From NCBI GenBank assembly GCA_027068085.1, contig JAMOUQ010000049.1, positions 24,586 to 88,585 on the forward strand: a DNA stretch of 64,000 nt, written 5' to 3'. The DNA is from Desulfobacteraceae bacterium (lineage in GTDB: Bacteria; Desulfobacterota; Desulfobacteria; Desulfobacterales; Desulfosarcinaceae). The notes under the pieces are model-generated. The model saw only the letters and a list, made by a program, of their open reading frames with translations, did not search any database and was not told where the DNA came from. This document shows, piece by piece, positions 53,025 through 63,569 of the stretch. The stretch's first letter is position 1; every line of letters begins with the position of its first letter. The position numbers were made by a program, and so were the translations under genes.

Positions 53025-54371
53025 ATGAAAAAACATCTCCGACTTTCGCCTTTTCTGTACCCGATCCTCTACTTCGGGCTGGTCATTATGACGGGAACCT
53101 TCCTGCTGCAGGCCCCCTTTACCCATCCGGGCAAGGTCCTGGGCTGGACCGACGCCCTTTTCACCGCCACCTCGGCCACCTGCGTCACCGGCCTGGTGGT
53201 GGTGGACACCGGCAGTTTCTTCAACCACTGGGGCCAGGCCATCCTGCTGGTGATGATCCAGTCCGGCGGCCTGGGCATCATGACCTTCACCGGCCTGTTC
53301 TTCTATCTGCTTCACCGCCGGGTTTCGGTCACAGACCGGGTGGCCGTGGGCCAGAGCCTGCTGCACGACCCCACCTTCAGCCTGGGCAAGTTCCTGGGGG
53401 CCATAGTGATCCTGGCCTTCGGAGCCGAGGCCGCCGGTGCCGTTGTCCTGCACCTGGCGGCACCTTCTTCTTTCACCCCGTTCAGCGCCCTTTTCCACGC
53501 CGTATCGGCTTTCTGCAACGCCGGGTTTTCCCTCTATTCCGACAGCCTCAGCGCCTGGCGGGGCAGTTTGTTCATCAACCTGGTATTCATGGGCCTTATA
53601 ATTGCCGGCGGCCTGGGCTTTTCGGTCCTGATGGAGCTTCTGGCCAGGTTCTGGGCCGCTGTCAACGGCACGTCCGGGCGTCTCAGCTGGTATTCGGTCA
53701 TCGTTCTCAAGACCACCATTTTCCTGATCGTGGCCGGCTGGCTGGCCATCTTCCTGGCCGAGTACTGCGGCAGCCGCTGTCTGCCCGCCGGCCAGCAGGC
53801 CCTGGCGGCCCTGTTCCAGTCGGTCACCTGCCGCACGGCCGGTTTCAACACCATGGACATCGGCCGGATGACCAACGTCTCTTTGATGATCATGATCGTG
53901 CTGATGTTCATCGGCGCGGCACCTGGATCCTGCGCCGGCGGCATCAAGGTGACCACCTTCAGAGCGGTGGCGGCCTTCATCTGGGCCCAGGCCCGGGCCA
54001 GCCGCCAGGCGGTCATCGGCCGCTTCGCCCTGGACCGCAAGACCCTCAACAAGGCCATCGTGCTCACCGCCACCGCGGCCCTGATCATCCTGGCAGGCAC
54101 CCTGCTGCTCAACATAACCGAAGGCGGGGACGTGCCCCATCCCCGGGCCAGAGGGATGTTTTTGGAGATCTTTTTCGAGGTGGTCTCGGCCTTTGGCACG
54201 GTGGGCCTTAGCACCGGGATCACGGGGGGGCTTTCGACGGCCGGCAAGCTGACCCTGACGGTGATAATGTTCGTCGGCCGCCTGGGGCCGATCCTGTTCT
54301 TTTCGGTCCTGCAAAGTTTCAAACGCGAGCGTTACTTCAACCTGGCGGAAGAGAGCCTGCTCATCGGTTGA
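53025..54371 (+). CDS. ktrB: Potassium uptake protein KtrB/TrkH-type
   Basis: 448 residues with four pseudo-repeats each holding a filter loop: SATCVTGLVVVDT, SAFCNAGFSLYSD, TCRTAGFNTMD, SAFGTVGLSTGIT. Channel-like K+ (or Na+-coupled K+) uptake subunit. Length fits KtrB rather than TrkH. ATG 53025 starts the conserved region; no strong ribosome site. Followed after 26 bases by the RCK regulatory subunit. Confidence 0.9.
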   Translation: MKKHLRLSPFLYPILYFGLVIMTGTFLLQAPFTHPGKVLGWTDALFTATSATCVTGLVVVDTGSFFNHWGQAILLVMIQSGGLGIMTFTGLFFYLLHRRVSVTDRVAVGQSLLHDPTFSLGKFLGAIVILAFGAEAAGAVVLHLAAPSSFTPFSALFHAVSAFCNAGFSLYSDSLSAWRGSLFINLVFMGLIIAGGLGFSVLMELLARFWAAVNGTSGRLSWYSVIVLKTTIFLIVAGWLAIFLAEYCGSRCLPAGQQALAALFQSVTCRTAGFNTMDIGRMTNVSLMIMIVLMFIGAAPGSCAGGIKVTTFRAVAAFIWAQARASRQAVIGRFALDRKTLNKAIVLTATAALIILAGTLLLNITEGGDVPHPRARGMFLEIFFEVVSAFGTVGLSTGITGGLSTAGKLTLTVIMFVGRLGPILFFSVLQSFKRERYFNLAEESLLIG

Positions 54372-54397
54372 AGCACGTTTTACAAGGAGGCCGTCTG

Positions 54398-55057
54398 ATG
54401 GCTGGCAAGCTTCAAATAGGGATAATCGGCTTGGGCAAATTCGGTTTTCGTTTCGGCAAGGCCCTGGTGGACCTGGGACACGACGTGGTGGGGGTGGACA
54501 CCGACATGGACCGGGTCAAGATGGCCCAGAACATTTTCACCCAGGTTTACCAGGCCGACGCCATCGAAAAGCAGGCCCTGGAGCAGATCGGCTTTGCCGA
54601 CATGACCCACGCCCTGATCAGCGTGGGCGAGTCCATCGCCGCCAGCGCCATGATCTCAATGTACCTCAAGGAGATGGGGGTTCCCTCGGTCTGGGTCAAG
54701 GCCATCAACGACGACCACCGCAAGCTGCTGCTCAAGATCGGAGTGGACCGGGTGATCATCCCCGAGTACATGGCCGCCAAGGAGTTTGCCCACCGCCTGG
54801 CCGTGCCGGGGTTCATCGAGTACCTGCCCTTTGACCGCTCCATGGCCTTAAAGGAGCTGACCGTCAAGCACTGGGCCGGCAAGACCCTGAAGGATCTGGA
54901 TCTTACCAACAAGTACGGCATCCAGGTCATCGCCATCAAGGCCGACGGCAGCCGCCGCCGCTTCCGCTTCATCCCCCGGGCCGACATCCCCCTCAAGGAA
55001 GGCCAGGTCCTGGTGGCCCTGGGCAAGGCCGAAGTGCTGGGCCAGGTCAAACCCTGA
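54398..55057 (+). CDS. ktrA: Potassium uptake regulatory protein KtrA (RCK domain)
   Basis: 219 residues: an NAD/ATP-binding RCK_N domain (IGIIGLGKFGFRFGKAL, VVGVDTDMDRV) and an RCK_C domain at the end (LKEGQVLVALGKAEVL). Gates the membrane subunit KtrB. AAGGAGGCCGTCTG precedes ATG 54398. Operon with ktrB. Confidence 0.92.
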   Translation: MAGKLQIGIIGLGKFGFRFGKALVDLGHDVVGVDTDMDRVKMAQNIFTQVYQADAIEKQALEQIGFADMTHALISVGESIAASAMISMYLKEMGVPSVWVKAINDDHRKLLLKIGVDRVIIPEYMAAKEFAHRLAVPGFIEYLPFDRSMALKELTVKHWAGKTLKDLDLTNKYGIQVIAIKADGSRRRFRFIPRADIPLKEGQVLVALGKAEVLGQVKP

Positions 55058-55203
55058 AGCATGCCGGCCGCGGCCGCCTGCCAGGGGGCAGCCCGGGCAG
55101 ATCATGGTGATAAACGTTGCGGTCTGACATCCGGGGTGGCTTTGCCCGGGGCTGTCGCAGGAAAGGGGATCACATCCTGTGAAAGATTGAGATTACGGGA
55201 AAG

Positions 55204-56520
55204 TCAGGGCCGTTTTTCCTTGAATTCATCGGCCTGGCGGTCCTGAAGGAATGCCTGGCCGAATCGTTCCATGTCGGCCTGTTCATACCATTGCAGGCCC
55301 TGGCGGCGGCAGTTGTCGCAGGCCTTGGCCGGTATGTGAACCGCCAGGATCCGGTTGCCCGCGTCCGAGCTGGAATCTATCCGCAGGGCTCCGGGACAGT
55401 TGTCGCACACGATGATCGTCTCTTCCTGGGTTTCGAAGATGTTGTCGGTGTCGTAGAAGATCCGGCGCCGGCGCCTGCCGCAGTCTTTGTTAATGCGCAT
55501 ATGGGCGGAATTCAGCCGGCGGTTGCGCCAGTTTTCCAGCACCAGGCTGCCGATTTCCCTTATCCTGGCAGACAGGTTCTGATCCTGGCGCATTTTCTGC
55601 GGATCGTAGTCAGGCTCGCGCACGTTGCTGTAGTCCAGGCCGGCCATGGCCAGGATGATGCCGGCATTGACATAGGGCAGGGCGCCTTCGATGGAGTAGC
55701 CGCCTTCCAGAACGGCGATGTCGGCCCTGAGCATGGCGGTCAGCTCGGCGTAGCCCCGGGCCGAAAAATTCATGTTGGTGATGGGGTCGGAGTAGTGGTT
55801 GTCCTGGCCGGCCGAGTTGACCACCAGGTCGGGCTGAAAGTCTTCCAGGATCGGCAGGACGACGTCTTTGATGACGTGCAGGAAGCCTTCGTCCCCGGTA
55901 TGCGGCGGCAGGGGGATGTTGACCGTGGTTCCCACGGCGTTGGGGCCGCCCATGTCGTTGACGAATCCGGTCCCCGGATAGAGGGTGCGGCCGTCCTGGT
56001 GGATGGAAATGAACAGGGTGTCCGGATCGTGCCAGTAGATGTCCTGGGAGCCGTCGCCGTGATGGCAGTCGGTATCGACGATGGCCACCTTGTCGATCCC
56101 GTAGGCCCGGCGCAGGTACTCGATCATGATGGCCTCGATGTTGACGTTGCAGAATCCCCTGGCGCCATGAACCACCCGGCAGGCGTGGTGGCCCGGAGGG
56201 CGGACCAGGGCGAAGCCTTTTTCCACCTTGCCCTCGGCAACGGCCATGCCGATGGTCTTGGCCCCGCCGGCGCTGATGAAATGGGATTCGGTCATCACCG
56301 CCCATGGATCGGGAACGCAGAAATGGACCCGCTGAACGTCCCTGATGGTCACCAGGTCGGGCTTGATCTCGATGACGCCGTCTATGTCCAGGATGCCTTC
56401 CTCGAAAACCTGGTCCTGGGTGTAGAGCAGGCGTTCTTCCCTTTCCGGGTGGGTGGGGCTGATGGCCCAGTCGAAGGCCGGGAAGAATACCAGGCCGGTT
56501 TTATGCTTGGCTTTGAGCAT
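55204..56520 (-). CDS. Histone-deacetylase-family (AcuC/acetylpolyamine-type) protein with C-terminal zinc ribbon
   Basis: 438 residues. HDAC core motifs: VRPPGHHACRVV (general-base His pair), IVDTDCHHGDGSQDIYW (zinc Asp and His) and NSAGQDNHYSDP (zinc Asp). The last ~90 residues carry CDNCPG and CDNCRR, a zinc-ribbon-like tail unusual for the family. Expected to deacetylate lysines, polyamines or acetoin-related substrates. It lies downstream of, and on the same strand as, the hydantoinase-like gene with 48 bases between. Confidence 0.82.
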   Translation of the reverse strand: MLKAKHKTGLVFFPAFDWAISPTHPEREERLLYTQDQVFEEGILDIDGVIEIKPDLVTIRDVQRVHFCVPDPWAVMTESHFISAGGAKTIGMAVAEGKVEKGFALVRPPGHHACRVVHGARGFCNVNIEAIMIEYLRRAYGIDKVAIVDTDCHHGDGSQDIYWHDPDTLFISIHQDGRTLYPGTGFVNDMGGPNAVGTTVNIPLPPHTGDEGFLHVIKDVVLPILEDFQPDLVVNSAGQDNHYSDPITNMNFSARGYAELTAMLRADIAVLEGGYSIEGALPYVNAGIILAMAGLDYSNVREPDYDPQKMRQDQNLSARIREIGSLVLENWRNRRLNSAHMRINKDCGRRRRRIFYDTDNIFETQEETIIVCDNCPGALRIDSSSDAGNRILAVHIPAKACDNCRRQGLQWYEQADMERFGQAFLQDRQADEFKEKRP

Positions 56521-56568
56521 GGGCTTTCGGGCTTTCCTCCAGGTTTGGCCAACCTGTCACCGCAATGA

Positions 56569-58257
56569 TCACAGGTCGTTGGTCATGGTTTCGCTGACCG
56601 GGTCGTAGCCATGGATCAGTCCGGGCTTGACCTGTACCTTGATGCGTATGTTCTTGCCGGTGGTGGTGAATCCGCGCACCATGTTGAACTGGCTTGCTTC
56701 GACCACCTCCATCTCCAGGTGGTCGGGATTTGCCCCCCGGCGCAGGGCCTTTTCCCGCAGCAGCTCCAGGGCCAGCTCGATGGCCTGCTGTTTTGTGAAA
56801 TCGTGGGCTATGTCGCGGGTAAAATGTTCACCCGGAGCCGTCGCCACCCCCAGGGCGGTATCGACGAAAAGGGTCAGTTCGCTGGTTGTCCTGGCCAGGG
56901 CGCAGCCGATGGCGTTGGCCACCTGCCAGCGGGGAACGACGCTTACCGGTCCGTCGAACAGTTCCTCCAGTTTCTTTGCAAAACACGGGGCCGGGCCTCC
57001 CAGCACCAGGATGTGAGCCGGCCTTATCTGCTGGCCTTCCCACAGCTCGTGGACCGTGTAGACCGGCTTCGAATTGATCCGGTCCACCATGGCGGCCGCC
57101 GAATCCAGGATCTGGCGGCAGGCGGCGGTGAAAACGATGTCGGCTGTATCGTCGGCTTCCAGGCCGAACTTCCGGCCCAGTTGAGCCATGGCCCGGCGGG
57201 CTTTTTTTGCATCGCCCTCTTTGGACAACCCCAGGGTGATGAAGGCGTCGGTGGGAGTCGGTTCCGGTCCGCCAAAGGCCATGGCCGTTCCGGCCCGCCG
57301 GGGACCGATGATAGGCTTGCCGTCCCGGATGCGGATGACGCTGTCTCCGCCGACACCTATGGATTCTGTCAACAGGGAGCGGATAAGGGTCTTGTAAGGC
57401 CCGATCCGGATTCCCCGGGGGGCCAGCAGGGGCACTCCGTCGATGAGAATGGCCATGTCGGTGGTGGTGCCCCCGATGTCCAGCACCAGGCAGACGGCGT
57501 CCTTGGGGGCAAAGGCCACCGCGCCCATGACGCTGGCCGACGGGCCGCTGAGGATGGTCTGGGCCGGATGGCCTATGGAAGCCTCGAAGCTCATGTTGCC
57601 GCCGTCGGGCTTGAGGATGCGGATGGGCACGTTGAGGCCCTTGGCGGCCAGGGATTTCCGGACGGCTTCGAAAAAATCCTTGTGCACGGAGTATACGGCG
57701 GTGTTGAGATAGGTGGTTGCTATCCGCCGCGGAAAGTTGAGGTGGCCGGAAAACTGGTGGCCGCAGAATACGTTCTCGAACCTGTCACGGATCATTTCCG
57801 CAATGGCCAGCTCGTGTTCCGGGTTGCGGACAGAAAACTTGGTCGCCACCCCAACCTGGGTTATGCCCCGGCGGGCCAGGCTGCGGGCAGCCTCCCGGAC
57901 CTGGCCTCTGTCAACAGGAGTGATCTCCCGGCCCCTGTGATCAAGGGCGCCGGCCACGATGTGGTAATGGTCGCCCGTACGGAAAAGTTCCGGATCCAGT
58001 CCCGGGCCGCCGGCCACGATCATGCCCACCGGCGGCACCTTGTCCTGGATGATCATGTTGGTGGTCAGGGTGGTGCTGAGCACCGCCCGCCGCACCCGCC
58101 GCGGGTCTATGCCCTCGGTTATACTTTCGAGCCCGGCCAGTACGGTCCTGAAAAGATCGGAGCTGTCGGTGGGAATCTTGACCTGTTTTACGGGCCCGCT
58201 TTTTCCCAGCAGGACCGCGTCGGTATGGGTCCCGCCTACATCGAGGCCGATGATCAT
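56569..58257 (-). CDS. Hydantoinase/oxoprolinase-family (HyuA-like) protein
   Basis: 562 residues of the ASKHA-like hydantoinase A fold. LDVGGTHTDAV is the phosphate loop; STTLTTNMIIQDK, ATTYLNTAVYS, SGPSASVMGA, LDIGGTTTDMAI and GVGGDSVIR are typical. Shorter than the ~690-residue acetone-carboxylase or hydantoinase subunits, and no HyuB partner is visible. ATP-dependent ring opening or carboxylation is the family theme; substrate unknown. GGGGGTT precedes the ATG. Confidence 0.82.
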   Translation of the reverse strand: MIIGLDVGGTHTDAVLLGKSGPVKQVKIPTDSSDLFRTVLAGLESITEGIDPRRVRRAVLSTTLTTNMIIQDKVPPVGMIVAGGPGLDPELFRTGDHYHIVAGALDHRGREITPVDRGQVREAARSLARRGITQVGVATKFSVRNPEHELAIAEMIRDRFENVFCGHQFSGHLNFPRRIATTYLNTAVYSVHKDFFEAVRKSLAAKGLNVPIRILKPDGGNMSFEASIGHPAQTILSGPSASVMGAVAFAPKDAVCLVLDIGGTTTDMAILIDGVPLLAPRGIRIGPYKTLIRSLLTESIGVGGDSVIRIRDGKPIIGPRRAGTAMAFGGPEPTPTDAFITLGLSKEGDAKKARRAMAQLGRKFGLEADDTADIVFTAACRQILDSAAAMVDRINSKPVYTVHELWEGQQIRPAHILVLGGPAPCFAKKLEELFDGPVSVVPRWQVANAIGCALARTTSELTLFVDTALGVATAPGEHFTRDIAHDFTKQQAIELALELLREKALRRGANPDHLEMEVVEASQFNMVRGFTTTGKNIRIKVQVKPGLIHGYDPVSETMTNDL

Positions 58258-58346
58258 CGCAACCCCCGGGGTGGATGGGTGACAGACAGTGCAGGCTAAA
58301 ACCTATTCAAAAGATGATCTTTTGTCAATCGCTGAATGACAGCCCC

Positions 58347-59294
58347 TCAGCTGCCGGAAGAACCCACCCGGCGCCAGTTTTCGGCCTTGTATATCCAGGG
58401 GTGGTCGGTGCGCCACTTGCGGTGCATCCACAGCCAGTGGTCCGGCCGGCGGCGGATCATCTTTTCGATCACCAGGTTCTGGCGCAGGGTGAAAGATTCC
58501 ACCGTGTCGTCCGGGCTCCATTGAAGGGGAGGCAGAAAGACCAGCCGGTGGGACCCGGTCCAGCCCCGGCGCAGGGCGAACATGGGCACGACGTCCAGGC
58601 CGTACTTGCGGGCCAGGGCCGCCAGGATGGGCAGGGTGGTTGTGGGGCGGCCGAAAAAGCGGCTTGGAACGCCCTCTTTCAGGTTGGCCTTCTGGTCGGC
58701 GAAGATTACAAGATCGCATCCGGACCGGAGCTGTTTGATGGCCTGCCGCAGGCCGGTTTCCTTGTAGAGGATGTTGACCCCGAAACGGCTGTTGTAGGCC
58801 ACCCGCTCTTTTTCCAGCAGGGGATTGTCGATGCGCCGCACGATGAAAGTAAGGGGCCCGATCCTGCGGGCATAGGCCAGGTGGGCGTATTCCCAGTTGC
58901 CGAAGTGGGCCGAGAGCAGCAGGACCGGCCGGCCGCCGGCCCTGGCCGCTTCCAGGTGCTCCAGGCCTTCGAACCTGACTTTGTCGAGGAAGGCGGCGTC
59001 GGTTTCGGGGTGAAAGTACCTGGCCCTGGCCCATTCGGTGCCGATCATGCCCCATTGCTGGAAGTTGTTGCGGGCGATCCGTTCCAGGGCCTTGTCGGGC
59101 AGGCTGTGGCCGAAGGCGAACTTGAGATTGGCCAGGGTCATCCTGCGGTGGTAGGCATCGGCCCGGTAGGCCAGGCAGCCCAGGCTGCGGCCGAAAAAAC
59201 GCCAAAGGCCTCCGGGCACGACGCGGGAGATGGCGCAGAGGCCCAGGACGGCCTTTGCCACCACCTGGTCGGCGATTTGTCTGTCAACACTCAT
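58347..59294 (-). CDS. Lipid A biosynthesis lauroyl/myristoyl acyltransferase-like (LpxL/HtrB family)
   Basis: 315 residues. Acyltransferase motif HFGNWEYAH (H-x4-E), VRRIDNPLLEKE, ADQKANLKEGVPSRFFGRP and WLWMHRKWR fit the LpxL/LpxM group. Adds secondary acyl chains to lipid A or related lipids at the inner membrane. N-terminal amphipathic helix. Gram-negative envelope marker, agreeing with MltF and RND genes. Single gene, upstream of the hydantoinase gene by about 90 bases on the same strand. Confidence 0.88.
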   Translation of the reverse strand: MSVDRQIADQVVAKAVLGLCAISRVVPGGLWRFFGRSLGCLAYRADAYHRRMTLANLKFAFGHSLPDKALERIARNNFQQWGMIGTEWARARYFHPETDAAFLDKVRFEGLEHLEAARAGGRPVLLLSAHFGNWEYAHLAYARRIGPLTFIVRRIDNPLLEKERVAYNSRFGVNILYKETGLRQAIKQLRSGCDLVIFADQKANLKEGVPSRFFGRPTTTLPILAALARKYGLDVVPMFALRRGWTGSHRLVFLPPLQWSPDDTVESFTLRQNLVIEKMIRRRPDHWLWMHRKWRTDHPWIYKAENWRRVGSSGS

Positions 59295-59410
59295 GCCGCC
59301 GTTTTCCCCCTTGGCCAGGGCGTTTTTTCCAAAACCGCCTGACGACGGTCAACCGGCTCTATCCCACAAAGTGAGGAGGCTGACAATATTTTTCTTAACC
59401 GGTTTTAAGG

Positions 59411-59439
59411 TTGACTGCGATTTCGGTTCTGGGATAAGA
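59411..59439 (+). promoter_or_regulatory. Candidate sigma-70 promoter of hisS
   Basis: TTGACT (59411-59416), 17 bases, ATAAGA (59434-59439), 55 bases before the hisS ATG in the 200-bp divergent gap. Confidence 0.5.
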
Positions 59440-59494
59440 GAATGAGTTTATTTGCCCAGGGCCGCAGCCCTGGCCGGATACAGAGGTGGCTTGC

Positions 59495-60748
59495 ATGATT
59501 CAGTTGATACGCGGTTTCAAGGACATCCTGCCCGGTGAAGTCGAGCTTTGGCAGTGGATCGAGCAGTGCGCCGCCGGGCTGCTGGAAGACTTCGGCTTTT
59601 CCCAGATCCGGATTCCCATCATGGAAAAGACCGAGCTTTTCGCCCGCAGCATCGGCGAAGATACCGATATCGTCGAAAAGGAGATGTACACCTTTGCCGA
59701 CCGCAAGGGCCAGCTGCTCACCCTGCGGCCCGAAGCCACCGCCTCCATCGTCCGCGCGTACATCCAGCACAAGCTGTACGCCACAGATCCCGTGCGGCGG
59801 CTGTATACCATCGGTCCCATGTTCCGCCGCGAGCGGCCCCAGAAGGGGCGCTACCGCCAGTTTTACCAGATAGACGCCGAGATTTTCGGCGTGGCCGAGC
59901 CTTACGTGGATGCCGAGCTGATCGTCATCCTGGCCACTTTGTGCGACCGGCTGGGCGTGAGCGACATCACGGCCAAGGTCAATTCCCTTGGCTGTCCCGA
60001 ATGCCGGCCGGCTTTCCGCCAGGCCCTGACCGCCTTCCTGGACCGGGTGGCCGGCGATCTTTGCGGCGACTGCCTGCGCCGCCGCCGGCGCAATCCGCTG
60101 CGGGTGCTTGACTGCAAAGTGCCCGGCTGCCGGCAGGCAGTTGCCGGCGCGCCGTCTCTGGCCGACAGCCTCTGTGATGACTGCCGCCGGCATTTCGATA
60201 CGGTCTGCGATCTTCTGGCAGGCCGGGGCATCGCCTTTCAGGCGGACAAGAACCTGGTCCGGGGGCTGGACTACTATACCCGCACCGCCTTCGAGCTGCA
60301 GACCGGTGCCCTGGGCGCCCAGAGCGCGGTTGCCGGCGGCGGCCGTTACGACGGCCTGGTCAAGGCCCTGGGCGGGCCTCAGGTTCCGGCCATCGGCTTT
60401 GCCATCGGCTTCGACCGCCTGGCCGAGATCGTGGCCCGGGTGAGAAAACCGCCGCTTGCCGGCCCGAAGGTGTTCATCGCCGCTCTGGGCACGCGGGCCA
60501 GGGACCTGGCGTTCCAGTGGCACCTGGACCTGGCGCTGGCAGGAATCACCAGTGCCATGGAGCATGGCCAAAAAAGTCTCAAAAGCCAGATGAAGCGGGC
60601 CGACCGGCTCGATGCCGCCTTCGTGCTGATCGTGGGCGACAGCGAACTTGAGTCCGGCCGCCTCATTTTGCGCAACATGGAGACCAAAGAGCAGGAAGAG
60701 ATCGAGCTGGACCGGGTGACCCAGAGCCTGGTCCGCAAACTGAAGTGA
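59495..60748 (+). CDS. hisS: Histidyl-tRNA synthetase
   Basis: 417 residues, class II. Motif 1 [15 protein letters not shown], motif 2 [22 protein letters not shown], the HisA-like block [15 protein letters not shown] and motif 3 [15 protein letters not shown] are present, and the C-terminal anticodon-binding domain follows. Charges tRNA-His. A Cys-rich insertion CPECRPAF...[11 protein letters not shown]...CDDCRRHFD suggests a zinc site within the insertion domain. GAGGTGGCTTGC precedes ATG 59495. aspS follows after 19 bases. Confidence 0.95.
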   Translation: MIQLIRGFKDILPGEVELWQWIEQCAAGLLEDFGFSQIRIPIMEKTELFARSIGEDTDIVEKEMYTFADRKGQLLTLRPEATASIVRAYIQHKLYATDPVRRLYTIGPMFRRERPQKGRYRQFYQIDAEIFGVAEPYVDAELIVILATLCDRLGVSDITAKVNSLGCPECRPAFRQALTAFLDRVAGDLCGDCLRRRRRNPLRVLDCKVPGCRQAVAGAPSLADSLCDDCRRHFDTVCDLLAGRGIAFQADKNLVRGLDYYTRTAFELQTGALGAQSAVAGGGRYDGLVKALGGPQVPAIGFAIGFDRLAEIVARVRKPPLAGPKVFIAALGTRARDLAFQWHLDLALAGITSAMEHGQKSLKSQMKRADRLDAAFVLIVGDSELESGRLILRNMETKEQEEIELDRVTQSLVRKLK

Positions 60749-60767
60749 ACAGAAAGGAGAATTCGCC

Positions 60768-62570
<1,803 letters not shown>

Positions 62571-62629
62571 GTTCAAGGAAAACCGGGGCTAAGGCAGCCT
62601 CCGGACCCGCAGCGGCGCCAAAATTTCCC

Positions 62630-62658
62630 TTGACAATTGCGGGTCTCTCTTTTAAAAG
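62630..62658 (+). promoter_or_regulatory. Sigma-70 promoter of tRNA-Asn
   Basis: TTGACA (62630-62635), 17 bases, TAAAAG (62653-62658), about 20 bases before the tRNA 5' end. Confidence 0.65.
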
Positions 62659-62677
62659 ACAACTTTCTTTGAGCCGA

Positions 62678-62753
62678 TCCCCGGTAGCTCAATCGGCAGA
62701 GCGGGTGGCTGTTAACCACTAGGTTGTAGGTTCGAGTCCTACCCGGGGAGCCA
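62678..62753 (+). tRNA. tRNA-Asn (anticodon GTT)
   Basis: 76 bases including encoded CCA (62751-62753). Acceptor TCCCCGG / CCGGGGA, anticodon loop CTGTTAA with GTT, T-loop GTTCGAGTC. Its 3' 19 bases are repeated 319 bp downstream (63054 onward), as at an integration site. Confidence 0.93.
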
Positions 62754-62841
62754 AAAAAAGATCGCCCTGTCGATTTTGTGAACCGGCGGGGCGTTTTTTA
62801 TTTTTTTGAAGAGACATGAGCCGAGAGTGGTATGTATACCT
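62735..62841 (+). repeat. Direct repeat, copy 1 (tRNA 3' end, terminator, GIY-YIG gene start)
   Basis: 107 bp repeated at 63054-63161 with a single-base length difference in a T run. Includes the tRNA-Asn 3' end, the terminator and the first eight or nine codons of the GIY-YIG gene. Confidence 0.85.
62763..62799 (+). terminator. Rho-independent terminator after tRNA-Asn
   Basis: 10-bp stem CGCCCTGTCG / CGGCGGGGCG (with two G-U pairs) followed by TTTTTT. Duplicated at 63082-63118. Confidence 0.7.
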
Positions 62842-63028
62842 ATGCGACCGCAGGGGTCAGTTATACACGGGCATAACGACTTCGCTAGGTCGTCGTATGC
62901 GTCAGCATGGTGCGGAGTTATTGTATTTTGAGCGATATTCCGACAGGCATGCAGCGGCCCATCGAGAGAGGCAGATCAAGGGCTGGCGCAGGGAGAAGAA
63001 GTTATCATTGATAAAATCAGGTCGGTGA
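62816..63028 (+). CDS. Minimal GIY-YIG nuclease-domain protein (UvrC/YhbQ-like), internally shortened
   Basis: 70 residues. WYVYLCDRRGQLYTGITT is the GIY-YIG start with Tyr and Gly, RRMRQH carries the catalytic Arg, and REREQ-type RERQIKGW the Glu. Compared with normal ~85-100-residue members, the loop between the QH and AELLYFE is about 15 residues shorter. No ribosome site upstream except GAAGAG. A second, truncated gene start occurs in the 63054 repeat. Possible role in the spread of this small segment is speculative. Confidence 0.65.
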   Translation: MSREWYVYLCDRRGQLYTGITTSLGRRMRQHGAELLYFERYSDRHAAAHRERQIKGWRREKKLSLIKSGR

Positions 63029-63053
63029 GCTTGTCCTGAGCGTCAGCGAAGGA

Positions 63054-63161
63054 AGTCCTACCCGGGGAGCCAAAAAAAGATCGCCCTGTCGATTTTGTGA
63101 ACCGGCGGGGCGTTTTTTATTTTTTTTGAAGAGACATGAGCCGAGAGTGGTATGTATACCT
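63054..63161 (+). repeat. Direct repeat, copy 2 (with truncated GIY-YIG start)
   Basis: 108-bp copy of 62735-62841. It recreates the tRNA 3' end AGTCCTACCCGGGGAGCCA, a second terminator and the codons MSREWYVYL before sequence diverges into the AT-rich region. Consistent with an att-like duplication or tandem duplication. Confidence 0.85.
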
Positions 63162-63404
63162 GTGGGGTGACAGAAAATATGAGAAATTGATTTTGGCTGG
63201 TTTTGGGGCCTTTTTGTGGCACTTTTATGAAACGTTTTAGGCACTTGTGAGGAACTCTAAGTGCGAATTTTCTCATATTTTTTGTCACTCTGTAGGTGTC
63301 TCGTTGAGACAGATTTTTGACAGAAAATATGAAAAATTTAGTCCCACCTAAAACAAATATAACCTGTCGGACATTCTAAATATATTTTTCAGAAGGTGTC
63401 AAAT

Positions 63405-63449
63405 AAAGTGCGAAGTTAACAAGAATAATTCTCATTAACTTCGCACTTT
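63405..63449. repeat. 45-nt palindrome containing two inverted AAGTGCGAA repeats
   Basis: Perfect 15-base arms AAAGTGCGAAGTTAA (63405-63419) and TTAACTTCGCACTTT (63435-63449); the loop itself contains AGAAT-A-ATTCT. It can form a near-complete cruciform. Confidence 0.8.
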
Positions 63450-63560
63450 CTTTAATTGGCTGACTATTTAAGTGCGAAGTGACATAAATATATGTAATAT
63501 TATATAGTTAAAAAGGTGACAATAGGTTGGACCAATAGAAAGTGCGAACTAAGTGCGAAG

Positions 63561-63569
63561 TGTGGATAA
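63561..63569 (-). promoter_or_regulatory. Perfect DnaA-box match
   Basis: TGTGGATAA is the complement of the consensus TTATCCACA. It directly abuts the last AAGTGCGAAG repeat. A single 9-mer can occur by chance, so weight comes from the AT-rich and repeat context. Confidence 0.45.

Noticed and set aside
63259..63562. CRISPR array
   Set aside because: The repeats are about 9-11 bases, irregularly spaced (147, 64, 70, 11) and partly inverted, with no cas genes.
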